From the NCBI GenBank assembly GCA_903822975.1, contig CAIJRD010000009.1:124001-188000 (forward strand): 64,000 bases of DNA, given 5' to 3'. Shown here one piece after another: positions 28,424 through 37,636 of the stretch (position 1 is its first letter; each line of letters begins with the position of its first letter). This DNA is from an uncultured Sinobacteraceae bacterium. GTDB taxonomy: Bacteria > Pseudomonadota > Gammaproteobacteria > Nevskiales > Nevskiaceae. The position numbers and the translations under genes are program-made. The notes below the pieces were generated by a model, which saw nothing but the letters and a program-made list of their open reading frames with translations, had not been told where the DNA came from and did not search any database.

Positions 28424-29362
28424 ATGAGTGACGCACGCATCCAGAAAGTTCTTGCCGAGGCGGGTGTGGCCTCGCGGCGTGCGGTGGAAAAGCTGATCGC
28501 CGAAGGACGCGTGCGGGTGAACGGCGAAGTCGCCACGGTCGGCCAGAAGGTCAGCTTGCAGGATCGCGTGCAGGTCGACGGTCGCGGCGTGCGACTGGCC
28601 AAGATCGTCGAAGCAACACAGGTGCTGCTGTACAAGAAGCGCACTGGCGAGCTGGTCACGCGCGATGATCCAGAAGGTCGCAAGACCGTGTTCCGCAAAC
28701 TGCCGGCGCTCGACAACGGCCGTTGGATCGCGGTCGGCCGACTCGATCTGAACACCTCCGGTCTGCTGCTGCTGACCAATGACGGCGAACTCGCACGTCG
28801 GCTGACGCATCCGAGCTTCGAGCTCGAGCGCGAGTATGCGGTGCGCGTGCTCGGTGAAATGACCGACGAGGTGATCGAGCGTTTACGCAAGGGCGTGAAA
28901 CTCGAAGACGGTATGGCGCATTTCGATTCGATCGAGCGCGGCGACAACGAAGATGGCGAAGGTGCGAACCAGTGGTGGCGGGTGACGTTGAAGGAAGGCC
29001 GTAATCGCGAAGTTCGGCGCCTGTTCGAATCGCAGCGTCTGCAAGTGAGCCGACTGATTCGCGTGCGCTACGGTCCGATCGAACTGGGCCGTGGCGTCAA
29101 ATCCGGCGGCTATCGCGAACTCACCGCCGACGAGATGCGCGCGCTACGCGCGGCGGTGAAAATGGAAACCGCCGCCGACTTGAAGAAGGCCGCACCGCGA
29201 CGTCGACCGCGAGAAGCGTCGGTGCGCAATGCCGACGTCGAAATTGCGCCCGAACGAAGTGCAAAATCGGCGCGCTCGCTCGGCAAGATTCGCCCGCCGA
29301 AAATCGAGCGGGACGCAAAGCCCGCAAGCTGGAAAGGCTACAAGCCGCGCAAGCCGACGTAG
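28424..29362 (+). CDS. rluB: 23S rRNA pseudouridine(2605) synthase RluB
   Basis: RluB-type enzymes isomerise U2605 in helix 93 of 23S rRNA. The 312-residue protein has an N-terminal S4 RNA-binding domain (RIQKVLAEAGVASRRAVEKLI, about 4-60), the catalytic motif GRLDLNTSGLLLLTNDGEL with the active Asp (about residue 108), and the LEREYAVRVLG and EGRNREVRRLFES segments. A basic Lys/Arg/Ala-rich extension of about 60 residues follows at the C-terminus, as is common in the RluB/RsuA group. It closes the yciO-to-rluB block; RsuA or RluE/F paralogues are less likely given the scpB neighbour. Confidence 0.94.
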   Translation: MSDARIQKVLAEAGVASRRAVEKLIAEGRVRVNGEVATVGQKVSLQDRVQVDGRGVRLAKIVEATQVLLYKKRTGELVTRDDPEGRKTVFRKLPALDNGRWIAVGRLDLNTSGLLLLTNDGELARRLTHPSFELEREYAVRVLGEMTDEVIERLRKGVKLEDGMAHFDSIERGDNEDGEGANQWWRVTLKEGRNREVRRLFESQRLQVSRLIRVRYGPIELGRGVKSGGYRELTADEMRALRAAVKMETAADLKKAAPRRRPREASVRNADVEIAPERSAKSARSLGKIRPPKIERDAKPASWKGYKPRKPT

Positions 29363-29589
29363 CACTGGCTTGCGACGGCGCAGTGCAGTCGGATGTGAGA
29401 TCGGTTCGGAAAGCGCTGCTGAAAGTCGTTTGATCGAGCAGTTCAGCCCACGGGAATATTGCCACGGTCGCTTCGTCGGCTGCCGCGGGTTAAAGACGCG
29501 TCACAAGCGGCCAGCTTCCTTACATCCAGTGGCTTCCGCAGGCAGTTAGCCTGCTGCGAGGCAAACGCGGTGCGTCGCGCCGCTAGGAC

Positions 29590-30516
29590 TTATGTCGCAG
29601 CACTCATCCGACGCCGTGGCACGATCGTCTTCTTGATCTGAGCGGCCAGTTCGCCGCGCTCGCTGAACAGGCGCTCGTGCATCTGCACGAGGAGCGCGTC
29701 GGTATCGTGCTGGCTGGGATGAAAGCTGGGCCTGAAAAAATCGAAGAATGCGGGCGCGAGGCTCATGATCAGTCCGCGTCGACCATAAACACCGGCGATC
29801 CCGCGTGGATGCCGCAGCACGGTTCCCACCGAGCGGTCCGCCGCGATGATCCACAAGTGAAAGATCGCAATCGGTAGTCCTAGGCCTATCAGCGATACGA
29901 TCATCGTGCTGATGCGCGTGAGGTAGCCGCCGCCAGTGGCCTCATAAACATCGAAGGCGACCGCTTTGTGTTCGGTTTCTTCGACCATGTGCCAGAGTGT
30001 GAACTTCAGCGCTTCAGGATCGTACTTGGCTTGAATCTCGGGGCGGCGGAAGGTGTACTCGGAAATGATCGCGGTCAAATGTTCGATTGCGACCGTGAAT
30101 GCCAGTTGCATGCGCTTGGGCGCAAGCCGCGCAAACCATTTGAAGCCGCGCTGACTCAGGCTGTCGATGCGCAACAACGGGAAGCCCATCGCATCGTAGG
30201 CCTCGTTCATCGTGTCGTGTTCCTTCCCGTGCATCGCTTCCTGCCCGATGAAGCCAGTCACGCGGTCCTGCAAGCGTGCGTCACGAATCTGCCCGCGATA
30301 ATTGCGCACCGACTCGATGAAGAAGCGTTCGCCATGTGGAATCACGGCCGAGAACGTCATCAGCAACGCCGAGTAGAACGGATCGTTGTCGTAGACGTAG
30401 CGAACCAGATTGGCGGATTCGAAGCTGAAATCCATGTGCCGGACCGGGACATCGGGCGGCACGTGCGAGGCTTGTGCCTGCACCGACCTTTTGATGCTGC
30501 GACTGATGCGATTCAT
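29590..30516 (-). CDS. PF10118-type predicted metal-dependent hydrolase (paralogue 2)
   Basis: The 308-residue protein belongs to the family annotated as predicted metal-dependent hydrolase, helical and ferritin-like in motif layout. Conserved metal-ligand candidates are E63 in PHGERFF, E93/H96/E99/H100 in GQEAMHGKEH, E145/H146 in IEHLTAI and E179/E180/E182/H183 in EETEHKAVAFDV, a pattern typical of a carboxylate-bridged di-metal site. A hydrophobic segment (about 203-225) suggests membrane association. A GGAGG ribosome site precedes the ATG at 30516. The gene follows a close paralogue after 64 bp. Function in the family is unknown; location near an acyl-CoA dehydrogenase hints at lipid or aldehyde chemistry, by inference only. 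Confidence 0.8.
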   Translation of the reverse strand: MNRISRSIKRSVQAQASHVPPDVPVRHMDFSFESANLVRYVYDNDPFYSALLMTFSAVIPHGERFFIESVRNYRGQIRDARLQDRVTGFIGQEAMHGKEHDTMNEAYDAMGFPLLRIDSLSQRGFKWFARLAPKRMQLAFTVAIEHLTAIISEYTFRRPEIQAKYDPEALKFTLWHMVEETEHKAVAFDVYEATGGGYLTRISTMIVSLIGLGLPIAIFHLWIIAADRSVGTVLRHPRGIAGVYGRRGLIMSLAPAFFDFFRPSFHPSQHDTDALLVQMHERLFSERGELAAQIKKTIVPRRRMSAAT

Positions 30517-30580
30517 CGATCCTCCCGGCTGCAGCGTGTATTCAAACAGCGGTCGACGACGGGCGTCGTCGACCTGCGCT

Positions 30581-31489
30581 TCAGGCCGCCGCCATCGTGC
30601 GTGTGCGCGGCATGATGGTTTTCTTCAGCTGATTTTTTAGTTCGCCGTGCTGCGAACTGAACAGCCGATCCTGAATCTCGATCAGCAACGCTTCGGTATC
30701 GTGATGGCTCGGATGAAAGCTGGGCCGGAAGAAATCGAGATACGGCCGGAAGACGCTGGCCCAGAGTCCGCGTGGTCCATAAATGCCGGCGATGCCGCGA
30801 GGATGTCGCAGCACCGTTCCGAAGGAGCCATCGACGGCCAGGATCCACAGCTGGAACAGGAGGAGCGTACCGATCAGGAAGCCGGTCGACACGATCATCG
30901 CGAGCACGCGGGTGAAGTAGCTTCCACCGGTCGATTGGTAGACGTCGAACGCGACGGACTTGTGCTCGGTTTCTTCCAACATATGCCAAAGCATGAATCT
31001 GCGCGCTTCGGGCGTGAACTTCGCCTGTATCGTCGGGTGACGGAAGGTGTATTCGGAAACGATGGCGGTGAAATGTTCCATCGCCACGGTGAACGCCAAC
31101 TGGAAACGATGCGGCGTGACGCGCGTCAACAATTTGAGGCCGCCCCGACTGACGCGATCCAGCTTGCGTAGCGGAAAGCCCATGGCGTCGTACGCATCAT
31201 TCACTGCGTCGTGTTCCTTGCCGTGCATCGCTTCCTGGCCAATGAATCCGCCGACGCGTTCCTGCAGGCCGGGGTCGCGAACCTGATCGCGATAGTTGCG
31301 TACCGATTCCATGAAGAATCGCTCGCCGTGTGGAATCACCGCCGAAAACGCCAGGAAGTACGACGACGCAAATGGGTCGTTGTCGTAGAAGTAACGCGGC
31401 AGGTTGACGCGGTCTTCGCTGAAGTCCATGTGCCGGACCGGAACATCGGGTGCGGCGGGCATCGGCATGTGGAGGGTTGCGGTGGTCAT
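30581..31489 (-). CDS. PF10118-type predicted metal-dependent hydrolase (paralogue 1)
   Basis: This 302-residue protein is clearly homologous to the next gene along the transcript, with the same blocks: PDVPVRHMDF, the YDNDPF segment, AVIPHGERFF (E57), GQEAMHGKEH (E87, H90, E93, H94), MEHFTAIVSEYTFR (E139, H140), LEETEHKSVAFDVY (E173, E174, E176, H177) and FFRPSFHPSHHDTEALL. The ATG at 31489 has a GGAGAG site six bases before it and is preferred over the preceding TTG. The pair probably arose by tandem duplication and forms one operon transcribed from a promoter near 31.7 kb. Both copies keep all candidate metal ligands, so both may be active. Confidence 0.8.
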   Translation of the reverse strand: MTTATLHMPMPAAPDVPVRHMDFSEDRVNLPRYFYDNDPFASSYFLAFSAVIPHGERFFMESVRNYRDQVRDPGLQERVGGFIGQEAMHGKEHDAVNDAYDAMGFPLRKLDRVSRGGLKLLTRVTPHRFQLAFTVAMEHFTAIVSEYTFRHPTIQAKFTPEARRFMLWHMLEETEHKSVAFDVYQSTGGSYFTRVLAMIVSTGFLIGTLLLFQLWILAVDGSFGTVLRHPRGIAGIYGPRGLWASVFRPYLDFFRPSFHPSHHDTEALLIEIQDRLFSSQHGELKNQLKKTIMPRTRTMAAA

Positions 31490-31706
31490 CAAGTGCTCTC
31501 CGATCGAGCCAGGTTTGGATGTGAATTTGAATTTGATTGGGGATGTGCAGGTGCCGATGCAGAGACATTCGAAAGCACGACGCGCGCGGCGAAGCCGTGG
31601 CAGACGGCCGCTCTGACGGCGCCGTTCCTCGGTCTGGTGACGGGATTACCCATAGAAGTCTCCGACGCAGCGCGCGATCGATCGATCGCATTGCAACTGG
31701 CGGCAA

Positions 31707-31742
31707 CCTTAATCCGAATGTTTGTTCGGATTCAATTCGGAT
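31707..31742 (-). promoter_or_regulatory. Candidate promoter with palindromic operator upstream of the PF10118 pair
   Basis: Reading on the minus strand, TTGAAT (31735-31730) and TTAAGG (31712-31707) are separated by 17 bases and could serve as -35 and -10. Between and around them lies a perfect inverted repeat AATCCGAA-N6-TTCGGATT (31711-31732), with a third half-site TTCGGAT at 31736-31742. A repressor of the TetR type bound there would block the promoter. The element is about 220 bp upstream of the first PF10118 gene. The rest of the 31490-31873 interval shows no gene. Confidence 0.45.
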
Positions 31743-31873
31743 ATGGAAACGCCGTGAAGGCCCGAGTTAGGGGCCTGCGCCGTGGGCTTGGGCGGGTACT
31801 TCGTATCGGCTTGTCGGTTTCGATGCTGACGTTGCGGCCACCGCGCCGTTGCCGCACGACGGCGCGTGGTTCG

Positions 31874-33673
31874 CTAGAACGAGCCTTCCGGAATCGTCAG
31901 CGTCGTATCGTCGAGCTGCATCAGCAGCTTCGCATGGCCTTCACACTTCGGCAGTTCGTATCGAAAAAAGTAGCGGCAGGCAGACAGTTTGCCTTGGTAA
32001 AAATCCATATCCGTTCCTGCCGCGCCGGCGAGCGCCAGCTGGGCGACCTGCGCCTGCCGCAGCCACATCCAGGCGATCACGATGCCACCGAGCATTTCGA
32101 GATAGTGCGCAGCATTGGCCAGGAACAGATCGACCTGCCCTTTCAGCGCCGCCCCCGCCAGGGTTTGCGTGGTGTTGGCAGCAAGCGTGATGGCGGCTGC
32201 GAGCGCGCCGGCATACTCGGCCAGTTCCGGCGTAGCGCCGGCCGCTTTGACGGTGCTCTGCATCGTCGTGAGCAGCAGCCGAAAGGCGGCGCCGTTCTTC
32301 ATCGTCACCTTGCGGCCCAGCAGGTCGAGCGCTTGGATGCCGTTGGTGCCTTCGTGAATCGGATTGAGGCGGTTGTCGCGGTACAGCCGCTCAACCGGAT
32401 AGTCGCGCGTGTAGCCGTAACCGCCGAGAATCTGAATCGCCAGCTTATTGGCTTCCAGGCACCACTCCGATGGCCAGGCCTTGATGATCGGCGTGAGGAT
32501 ATCGAGCAGCAGGCGCAGCGATTCCTTGTCCGATTCCTGTTCGGCGGCTTCGAGTTCGTCGACCAGTGTTGCGCCATACAGGCATAGCGCGAGCGCGCCT
32601 TCAACATACGATTTCTGCGCCAGCAGCATGCGGCGCACGTCGCTGTGCTGGATGATTGCGACCGGCTTGCTAGCCGGATCCTTGTTCGAGGCGAGACGGC
32701 CCTGCAGCCGCGTCTTCGCGTAGTCGAGCGAATAACGGTAGCCCGCATAGCCCATCATCGTCGCACCGGTGCCCACACCGATACGCGCCTCGTTCATCAT
32801 GTGGAACATGCACGCGAGACCTTCGTTGGCGCGACCGACGAGTTCGCCGATGGCCGGCTCCGTCTCGCCGAAATTCAATGCACAGTTGGTGGTGCCGCGA
32901 AAGCCCATCTTGTGATTCAAGCCGGCCAGCCGCACGCCATTGCGCGCAGCAGGATCGCCGTTAGCGTCGAGCCTGAACTTCGGAACGATGAACAGAGAGA
33001 TGCCCTTGGTCCCGGCCGGCGCACCTTCGATGCGCGCCAACACCAGGTGCACGATGTTGTCCGACAGTTCGTGCTCGCCGCCGCTGATCCACATCTTGTT
33101 GCCGACCAGGTGATAACTGCCGTCGGCCTGCGGAATTGCGCGCGTGCGAATATCGGCGAGTGATGAGCCCGCCTGCGGTTCGCTCAGGCACATGGTGCCG
33201 AAGAAGCGACCGGCCAGCATCGGTCGCATATAGCGCAGCTTTTGCGTGTCGCTGCCATGCACGCGCAGCAGGTTTGCCGCCGCCGCCGTCAGGAACGGAT
33301 AGCCGGCAGTCCCGGCATTGGCCGCAGTGAACAGCGCATTCGCCGCAGCGGTGATGGTGTAGGGCAGTCCAAGGCCGCCGTCTTCGACCGGAAAGGCCGC
33401 GCTCAGAAAACCCGCGGCGATGAACGCATCCAGTGCGGTCTTCACCTGCGGCAGCATGCTGACCGCACTGCCATCGAAATGCGGTTCGTGCTGGTCGGCT
33501 TCGGCTGCGTGCGTCAGGAACTGCGATTCAGCCAGCTGCTCGGCCGTTTCGATCACTTGCTCGAAGGTTGCGCGATCGTGCTGCGCGAATTGAGGCAGGC
33601 GGCACAGGCGTTCGGCGTCGAGCAGTTCGTAAAGCAGGAAATCGAGGTCGCGGCGATTGATCAGGTACGACAT
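31874..33673 (-). CDS. Acyl-CoA dehydrogenase, large (about 600-residue) DmdC/AcdA-like type
   Basis: FAD enzymes of this group oxidise acyl-CoA thioesters to 2,3-enoyl-CoA; the large subgroup includes 3-methylmercaptopropionyl-CoA dehydrogenase and several long-chain enzymes. The 599-residue protein has the N-terminal extension MSYLINRRDLDFLLYELL, the middle-domain segments FGTMCLSEPQAGSSLADIRT and KMWISGGEHE, the GGYGYTRDYPVERLYRD region with FAD contacts, and the catalytic-Glu segment HEGTNGIQALDLLGRK, then a C-terminal AcylCoA_DH_N-like extension. The ATG at 33673 has a GGAGG site (GGAGGATGC) just before it. Exact substrate is not readable from sequence. Confidence 0.92.
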   Translation of the reverse strand: MSYLINRRDLDFLLYELLDAERLCRLPQFAQHDRATFEQVIETAEQLAESQFLTHAAEADQHEPHFDGSAVSMLPQVKTALDAFIAAGFLSAAFPVEDGGLGLPYTITAAANALFTAANAGTAGYPFLTAAAANLLRVHGSDTQKLRYMRPMLAGRFFGTMCLSEPQAGSSLADIRTRAIPQADGSYHLVGNKMWISGGEHELSDNIVHLVLARIEGAPAGTKGISLFIVPKFRLDANGDPAARNGVRLAGLNHKMGFRGTTNCALNFGETEPAIGELVGRANEGLACMFHMMNEARIGVGTGATMMGYAGYRYSLDYAKTRLQGRLASNKDPASKPVAIIQHSDVRRMLLAQKSYVEGALALCLYGATLVDELEAAEQESDKESLRLLLDILTPIIKAWPSEWCLEANKLAIQILGGYGYTRDYPVERLYRDNRLNPIHEGTNGIQALDLLGRKVTMKNGAAFRLLLTTMQSTVKAAGATPELAEYAGALAAAITLAANTTQTLAGAALKGQVDLFLANAAHYLEMLGGIVIAWMWLRQAQVAQLALAGAAGTDMDFYQGKLSACRYFFRYELPKCEGHAKLLMQLDDTTLTIPEGSF

Positions 33674-33742
33674 GCATCCTCCGGTGCCTGCGGCGCTGTC
33701 CATCGACCGCAGGCTTGTTCGTGATGTGTCTTGCGCGTGCGG

Positions 33743-35377
33743 CTAGTTGGGTGTGGTGGTCGGCGGCGGCGCGGTGTTCGGGTCCATCAGCGGCGGCTTT
33801 ACGGGCTGCGGATGATCAGCGCCGGTCGCGTCGCCCTCGCTGGGTTCGGGAGTCGCAGGCGCAGTGGAGCGCATCAGCAGCGCGATGCCGCCGCGTTTGA
33901 ATTCGGGAATCAGCATGCTGCCGTCGCCGAGTTCGGCTTCCAGATCGGCAATGCGATCGAGCCGAATGAACACCAACTCACCCGGTTCAGGAATCCGATT
34001 GGGTGTGATCTCGCCGCGATACACCGAGAAGCTCGGCATGAAGGTTCGATAGCTCACCACCGGCAGCTTCAATTCTCGCGCGCGGCCGGCGGCATCCCGC
34101 ACCGGGTCTTGCTGCGCGCGCGCAACCACCGGTACCACGCCGAACCACATCAGCAACGAGAACGCGAAGGCCGCGCCGATCACGGCGCGATACGAATCGA
34201 CGCGGCGGACCAACAGCAGCGCCAGCGTGGCAAGTGCGGCGATGCCCGCCAGGTAGTAGTAGCTGCGATTGAACGAGGCCATCGCCAGATTGAGGATGCC
34301 GGCTTCGAACGGACGCGTCTCCGGCACCGGAACCATCGGCAGAATCCACGGCAGTGCCGTCAGCAGGCCGATCATCAGCAGCGCCGGCAGCAGTACCCAG
34401 ACGCGCGACGGCATCTGCCGCCAGCTGCGACCGAACAGGATGAACAGCGGTGTGGCGCCGTAGAGCAGGTAATGCGGCAGCTGTGTTGCCGAGAATGAGA
34501 ACAGCAGAAACACCAGCGCGAACCAGATCAGCAGAAAGCCATCGAGCGGATCGGCGCGCCGCGCTCGCGCGAATGCGGCCGGCAGCAGCGCGGTGAACGG
34601 CAGCACGATCAGCGGCAGCCACACGAGGTAGTACCAGGGCTTGCCGCCATGACCCTGCAGCGTGTTCTCGTAACGGTTGATGTTGTGCTCACGCAGGAAG
34701 TGGCCGAGAAAGGCACCGTGATCCTGCTGCCACAAGGGATAAATCCAGGGCGCCAGCACCGCGGCGAACAGCAGCCAGCCAAGCGGATTGAACACCGCCT
34801 TCAGCCACAATTGCGGTCGCCGTTGCCAGAGGAAGAACAGCAGGCTGGTCGCCAGCGGCAGCGCCACCGCGATCGGACCTTTGGCGAGAAAGCCGAGTCC
34901 CATCCACAGATAGACCCGCAACACGCGGCCGACTGTGGGCGTCTCGCTGTAGCTGTAGATGCCGAGCATCGTGGCGGCGAGCAGGGCGTTCAGCAGCGCA
35001 TCGGCGATCGCGGCGTGGCCGATCAGTCCGCTCATCAAGCTCAGGCCGAGACTCACGCCGGCGAGCAAGGCGCCGCGCGCATCGTGCGTGAACAACAGCA
35101 CGAAGCCGTAGACCAGCAGCAACCAGATCGTCGCGCAGATCGCCGACGGAAACCGAAAAGCGAATTCGTTGATGCCGAAAGTACGGATCGATACCGACTG
35201 CAGCCAGTAGATCAGGATCGGCTTGTCGTAGCGTGGTTCGCCATTCAGCGTCGGCGACAGATAGTCGCCGCTGTGCACCATCTCGACCGTGGCCTCGCTG
35301 AAAGCGCCCTCATCGAGATCGAACAACGGCAAGGCGCCGAGCTGGCTCCAGAAACCGAGCGCGATCGCTGCCAGCAA
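33743..35377 (-). CDS. ArnT-like GT39 membrane glycosyltransferase
   Basis: Family GT39/ArnT enzymes transfer a sugar from a polyprenyl phosphate to lipid A or another envelope acceptor on the periplasmic face. The protein of at least 544 residues has about 12 membrane helices, the N-terminal catalytic motif DLDEG (about residue 20-24, with the conserved acidic residues and EAT following), the YDKPILIYWLQS segment and a Pro/Thr-rich C-terminal tail. The chosen start is a TTG at 35377. The first helix begins almost at once and the frame stays open upstream into the preceding GT2 gene, with no ATG or GTG in the interval. The true start is therefore uncertain and may lie slightly upstream at a rarer codon. 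It follows the GT2 gene in the same operon. Confidence 0.87.
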   Translation of the reverse strand: MLAAIALGFWSQLGALPLFDLDEGAFSEATVEMVHSGDYLSPTLNGEPRYDKPILIYWLQSVSIRTFGINEFAFRFPSAICATIWLLLVYGFVLLFTHDARGALLAGVSLGLSLMSGLIGHAAIADALLNALLAATMLGIYSYSETPTVGRVLRVYLWMGLGFLAKGPIAVALPLATSLLFFLWQRRPQLWLKAVFNPLGWLLFAAVLAPWIYPLWQQDHGAFLGHFLREHNINRYENTLQGHGGKPWYYLVWLPLIVLPFTALLPAAFARARRADPLDGFLLIWFALVFLLFSFSATQLPHYLLYGATPLFILFGRSWRQMPSRVWVLLPALLMIGLLTALPWILPMVPVPETRPFEAGILNLAMASFNRSYYYLAGIAALATLALLLVRRVDSYRAVIGAAFAFSLLMWFGVVPVVARAQQDPVRDAAGRARELKLPVVSYRTFMPSFSVYRGEITPNRIPEPGELVFIRLDRIADLEAELGDGSMLIPEFKRGGIALLMRSTAPATPEPSEGDATGADHPQPVKPPLMDPNTAPPPTTTPN

Positions 35378-35411
35378 AACCAGAAAGTGCGCCGCTTTCG
35401 GGCGCGCGGCC

Positions 35412-36494
35412 TCAGTGACGATCCGACACCACCTCGCGCGACGGCGCGGCGTTGACGCGCGCCGCGGCCGATGACGACGGCAGCTGCCATCCTTCCTCGT
35501 TGCCCTGCTGGTGTGCGTCGATCAATTGCAGCGGACCTTTGCGGCCCTGGTAGTAAATCCGCGAGATCATTTCCGCCAGCACACCGGTGGTGATGAACTG
35601 CATCGAGAACACCAGCAGCAGGATTGCGGTCAGGAACAGCGGACGGCCGCCGATGTTTTCGTGCAGGCCGAACTTGATCACCATCAGATAGGCCATGGCG
35701 ACCGTACCGAGCGCGCCGAGCATCAGACCGATGCTGCCGAAGAAATGTCCCGGCCGGCGGCGGTAGCGCAGGAAGAAGAACACCGTCAGCAGATCGAGAA
35801 TCACGCGGAAGGTGCGCGAGATGCCGTACTTGCTCTCGCCGAACTGGCGTGCGGCATGATTCACCGGCGTCTCGCCGATACGTGCGGGGCTGGTGACCAT
35901 TGCCGCCCACACCGGGATGAAGCGATGCATTTCGCCGAACAGCCGCACTTCCTTGATCACGCGTGCGCGCGAGACTTTCAGGCTGCAGCCGTAGTCGCGG
36001 ATGGTGACGCCGGTGACCTTGCCGATCAGCCAGTTCGCCAGCTTCGACGGCAGCTTGCGCGACAGCCAGGCGTCCTGGCGGTTGGCGCGGTATCCGGCCA
36101 GCAGGTCGAGATCGCGCGTATCGAGTTCGGCCACCATGCGCGGGATGTCGCCGGGATCGTTCTGCAGATCGCCGTCGAGTGTTGCGATGACCTCGCCACG
36201 TGCGGCGTCGATGCCGGTCTGCATCGCCATCGTCTGGCCGTGGTTGCGCGCAAAGCGGATCACGCGTACATGCGGGCCGTACTTGGCGCCTTCGGCGAGC
36301 AGGCGGCGACCGGTTTCGTCCGGGCTGCCGTCGTCGACGCAAATCAGTTCCCAGGGGCCGGCGTACTGCGCCAGTGCTTCATGCACACGCGCCAGCATCG
36401 GCACGACGTTGTCCTGCTCGCGGAACATCGGAATGATGACCGACAGCGAGGGCGCGGCCGGCAGATTCGTCAGATTGAGCGGCGGAGTCGTCAC
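35412..36494 (-). CDS. Family 2 glycosyltransferase, polyprenyl-phosphate type (ArnC/GtrB/RgtE-like)
   Basis: Enzymes of this type move a sugar from a nucleotide donor to undecaprenyl (or other polyprenyl) phosphate on the cytosolic side. The 360-residue protein has the GT2 start LSVIIPMFREQDNVVPML (about 17-34), the DDGSPDETGR motif, a donor-binding TLDGDLQNDPGDIP (DxD-like, about 105-118), the QxxRRW-type region and two C-terminal membrane helices (about 230-330) as in ArnC and dolichyl-phosphate mannose synthase relatives. Its neighbour, a GT39 enzyme, would use the product. The C-terminal tail is extended and polar. Confidence 0.92.
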   Translation of the reverse strand: MTTPPLNLTNLPAAPSLSVIIPMFREQDNVVPMLARVHEALAQYAGPWELICVDDGSPDETGRRLLAEGAKYGPHVRVIRFARNHGQTMAMQTGIDAARGEVIATLDGDLQNDPGDIPRMVAELDTRDLDLLAGYRANRQDAWLSRKLPSKLANWLIGKVTGVTIRDYGCSLKVSRARVIKEVRLFGEMHRFIPVWAAMVTSPARIGETPVNHAARQFGESKYGISRTFRVILDLLTVFFFLRYRRRPGHFFGSIGLMLGALGTVAMAYLMVIKFGLHENIGGRPLFLTAILLLVFSMQFITTGVLAEMISRIYYQGRKGPLQLIDAHQQGNEEGWQLPSSSAAARVNAAPSREVVSDRH

Positions 36495-36538
36495 AGCGTG
36501 CCCGGTGGTTGGAACGGGCGGCAGTTTAACATCGCGGC

Positions 36539-37486
36539 TCAGCGCGCCGGATGCGTCGAAGAAGCTCCCAGAAGCCCTGCAAGCCAGGCCGCCGCACCGG
36601 CCAGCAACGCCGTCGTCAGCAGCAGCAGGTGCAGGTTCACCGCAGCGGCCAGCAGCGCACCGGAAGGTTCGGTGGCCGGCGCCAGCAAGGCGATCACGCC
36701 GGCTTCATAGGTGCCGAAGCCGCCGGGGGCGTGTACCGGCAACACGGTCGAAAGATCGCCGCCGATGGCACCCAGCACGCCGTCGAGCGGCGGCAGTCCG
36801 GCGAGTTGCGCGAGCACGCCGCCGAGTGCGGTCAGCTTCACCGCCCAGCTGGTCCAGGTCAGCAGTAGATCACGCAGCAGGCCGGATGCACGATTCGGAA
36901 TGCCGCCCAGCGCACGCTGCGCAATCGCCGCGACTTTGCCGGGCCGCCCGGCGAACGCGCGGGCGAGCCGGCCGTGCAGCGCAAACAGCACGAGTGGAGC
37001 CACTGCGGCGAGTCCTGCGAGCAGCCAGACGATGCGCGCGGCGGTCTGCGTGTGCAGGGTCCATCCGGCGGCGGCACAGGCTGCACCGACCGTTGCCAGC
37101 ACATGCAGATCGAGCAGTCGCAGCCACAACAGCGTGCCGGCGCCGCGCGCGAGGTCTATGCCAAACCAGCGCTTCAGCAGCAGCGGAAAACTCGCCTCGC
37201 CGGAGCGCGCCGGCAGCAGCAGGTTGATGCTGTTGTTGAGCAGGATCAGCCGCAAGCAACGCAGATAGGCGCCGCGCGGAATGTCAGCCTCGGCGATGTA
37301 AATCCGCAAGGCGCGGATGGCGTAGCTGGCGAGCATGCCGCACAGCGCCAGTGCCAACACCGCCAGCGGCATCTGCCGCCACGGTGCCAGCAAGCGCGTC
37401 CAGCCCCAATAGTGTTCGACCGCCCAGGCGAAGGCGGCAATCACGCCCAGGTTCAGCAGCGCGGCGAGGAAGCGTTTGCCGTTCAT
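36539..37486 (-). CDS. Flippase-like membrane protein (lysylphosphatidylglycerol synthase TM/AglD family)
   Basis: The 315-residue protein has seven or eight hydrophobic helices and matches the PF03706 family, membrane domains found alone or in MprF and proposed to move lipid-linked substrates across the membrane. Visible marks are the N-terminal LASYAIRALRIYIAEADI, the LLNNSINLLLPARSGE motif (about 85-100) and the HAPGGFGTYEAG motif (about 253-264). It starts 150 bp after the epimerase on the same strand and ends 44 bp before the GT2 gene. In this context it could flip the lipid-linked sugar made by the GT2 enzyme. No aminoacyl-transferase domain is present. Confidence 0.85.
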   Translation of the reverse strand: MNGKRFLAALLNLGVIAAFAWAVEHYWGWTRLLAPWRQMPLAVLALALCGMLASYAIRALRIYIAEADIPRGAYLRCLRLILLNNSINLLLPARSGEASFPLLLKRWFGIDLARGAGTLLWLRLLDLHVLATVGAACAAAGWTLHTQTAARIVWLLAGLAAVAPLVLFALHGRLARAFAGRPGKVAAIAQRALGGIPNRASGLLRDLLLTWTSWAVKLTALGGVLAQLAGLPPLDGVLGAIGGDLSTVLPVHAPGGFGTYEAGVIALLAPATEPSGALLAAAVNLHLLLLTTALLAGAAAWLAGLLGASSTHPAR

Positions 37487-37636
37487 GTCGTGCCTACGCT
37501 CACGACAGCGACCTTGACTGCGAATCGCGTGCTCGAATCGGCCTGCGCAATCGCATTGTCGGCGCGATGTCGTCGCGCAGCCGGATGCGATTGCGACGGA
37601 CCGTCGCTCGGCTGCAGCAAGAGACTGTGCCTTGCA

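Noticed and set aside
31674..31689. Perfect palindrome GCGATCGATCGATCGC
   Set aside because: Low-complexity GATC repeat near the promoter; palindromes of this kind occur by chance in GC-rich DNA and it fits no known operator.
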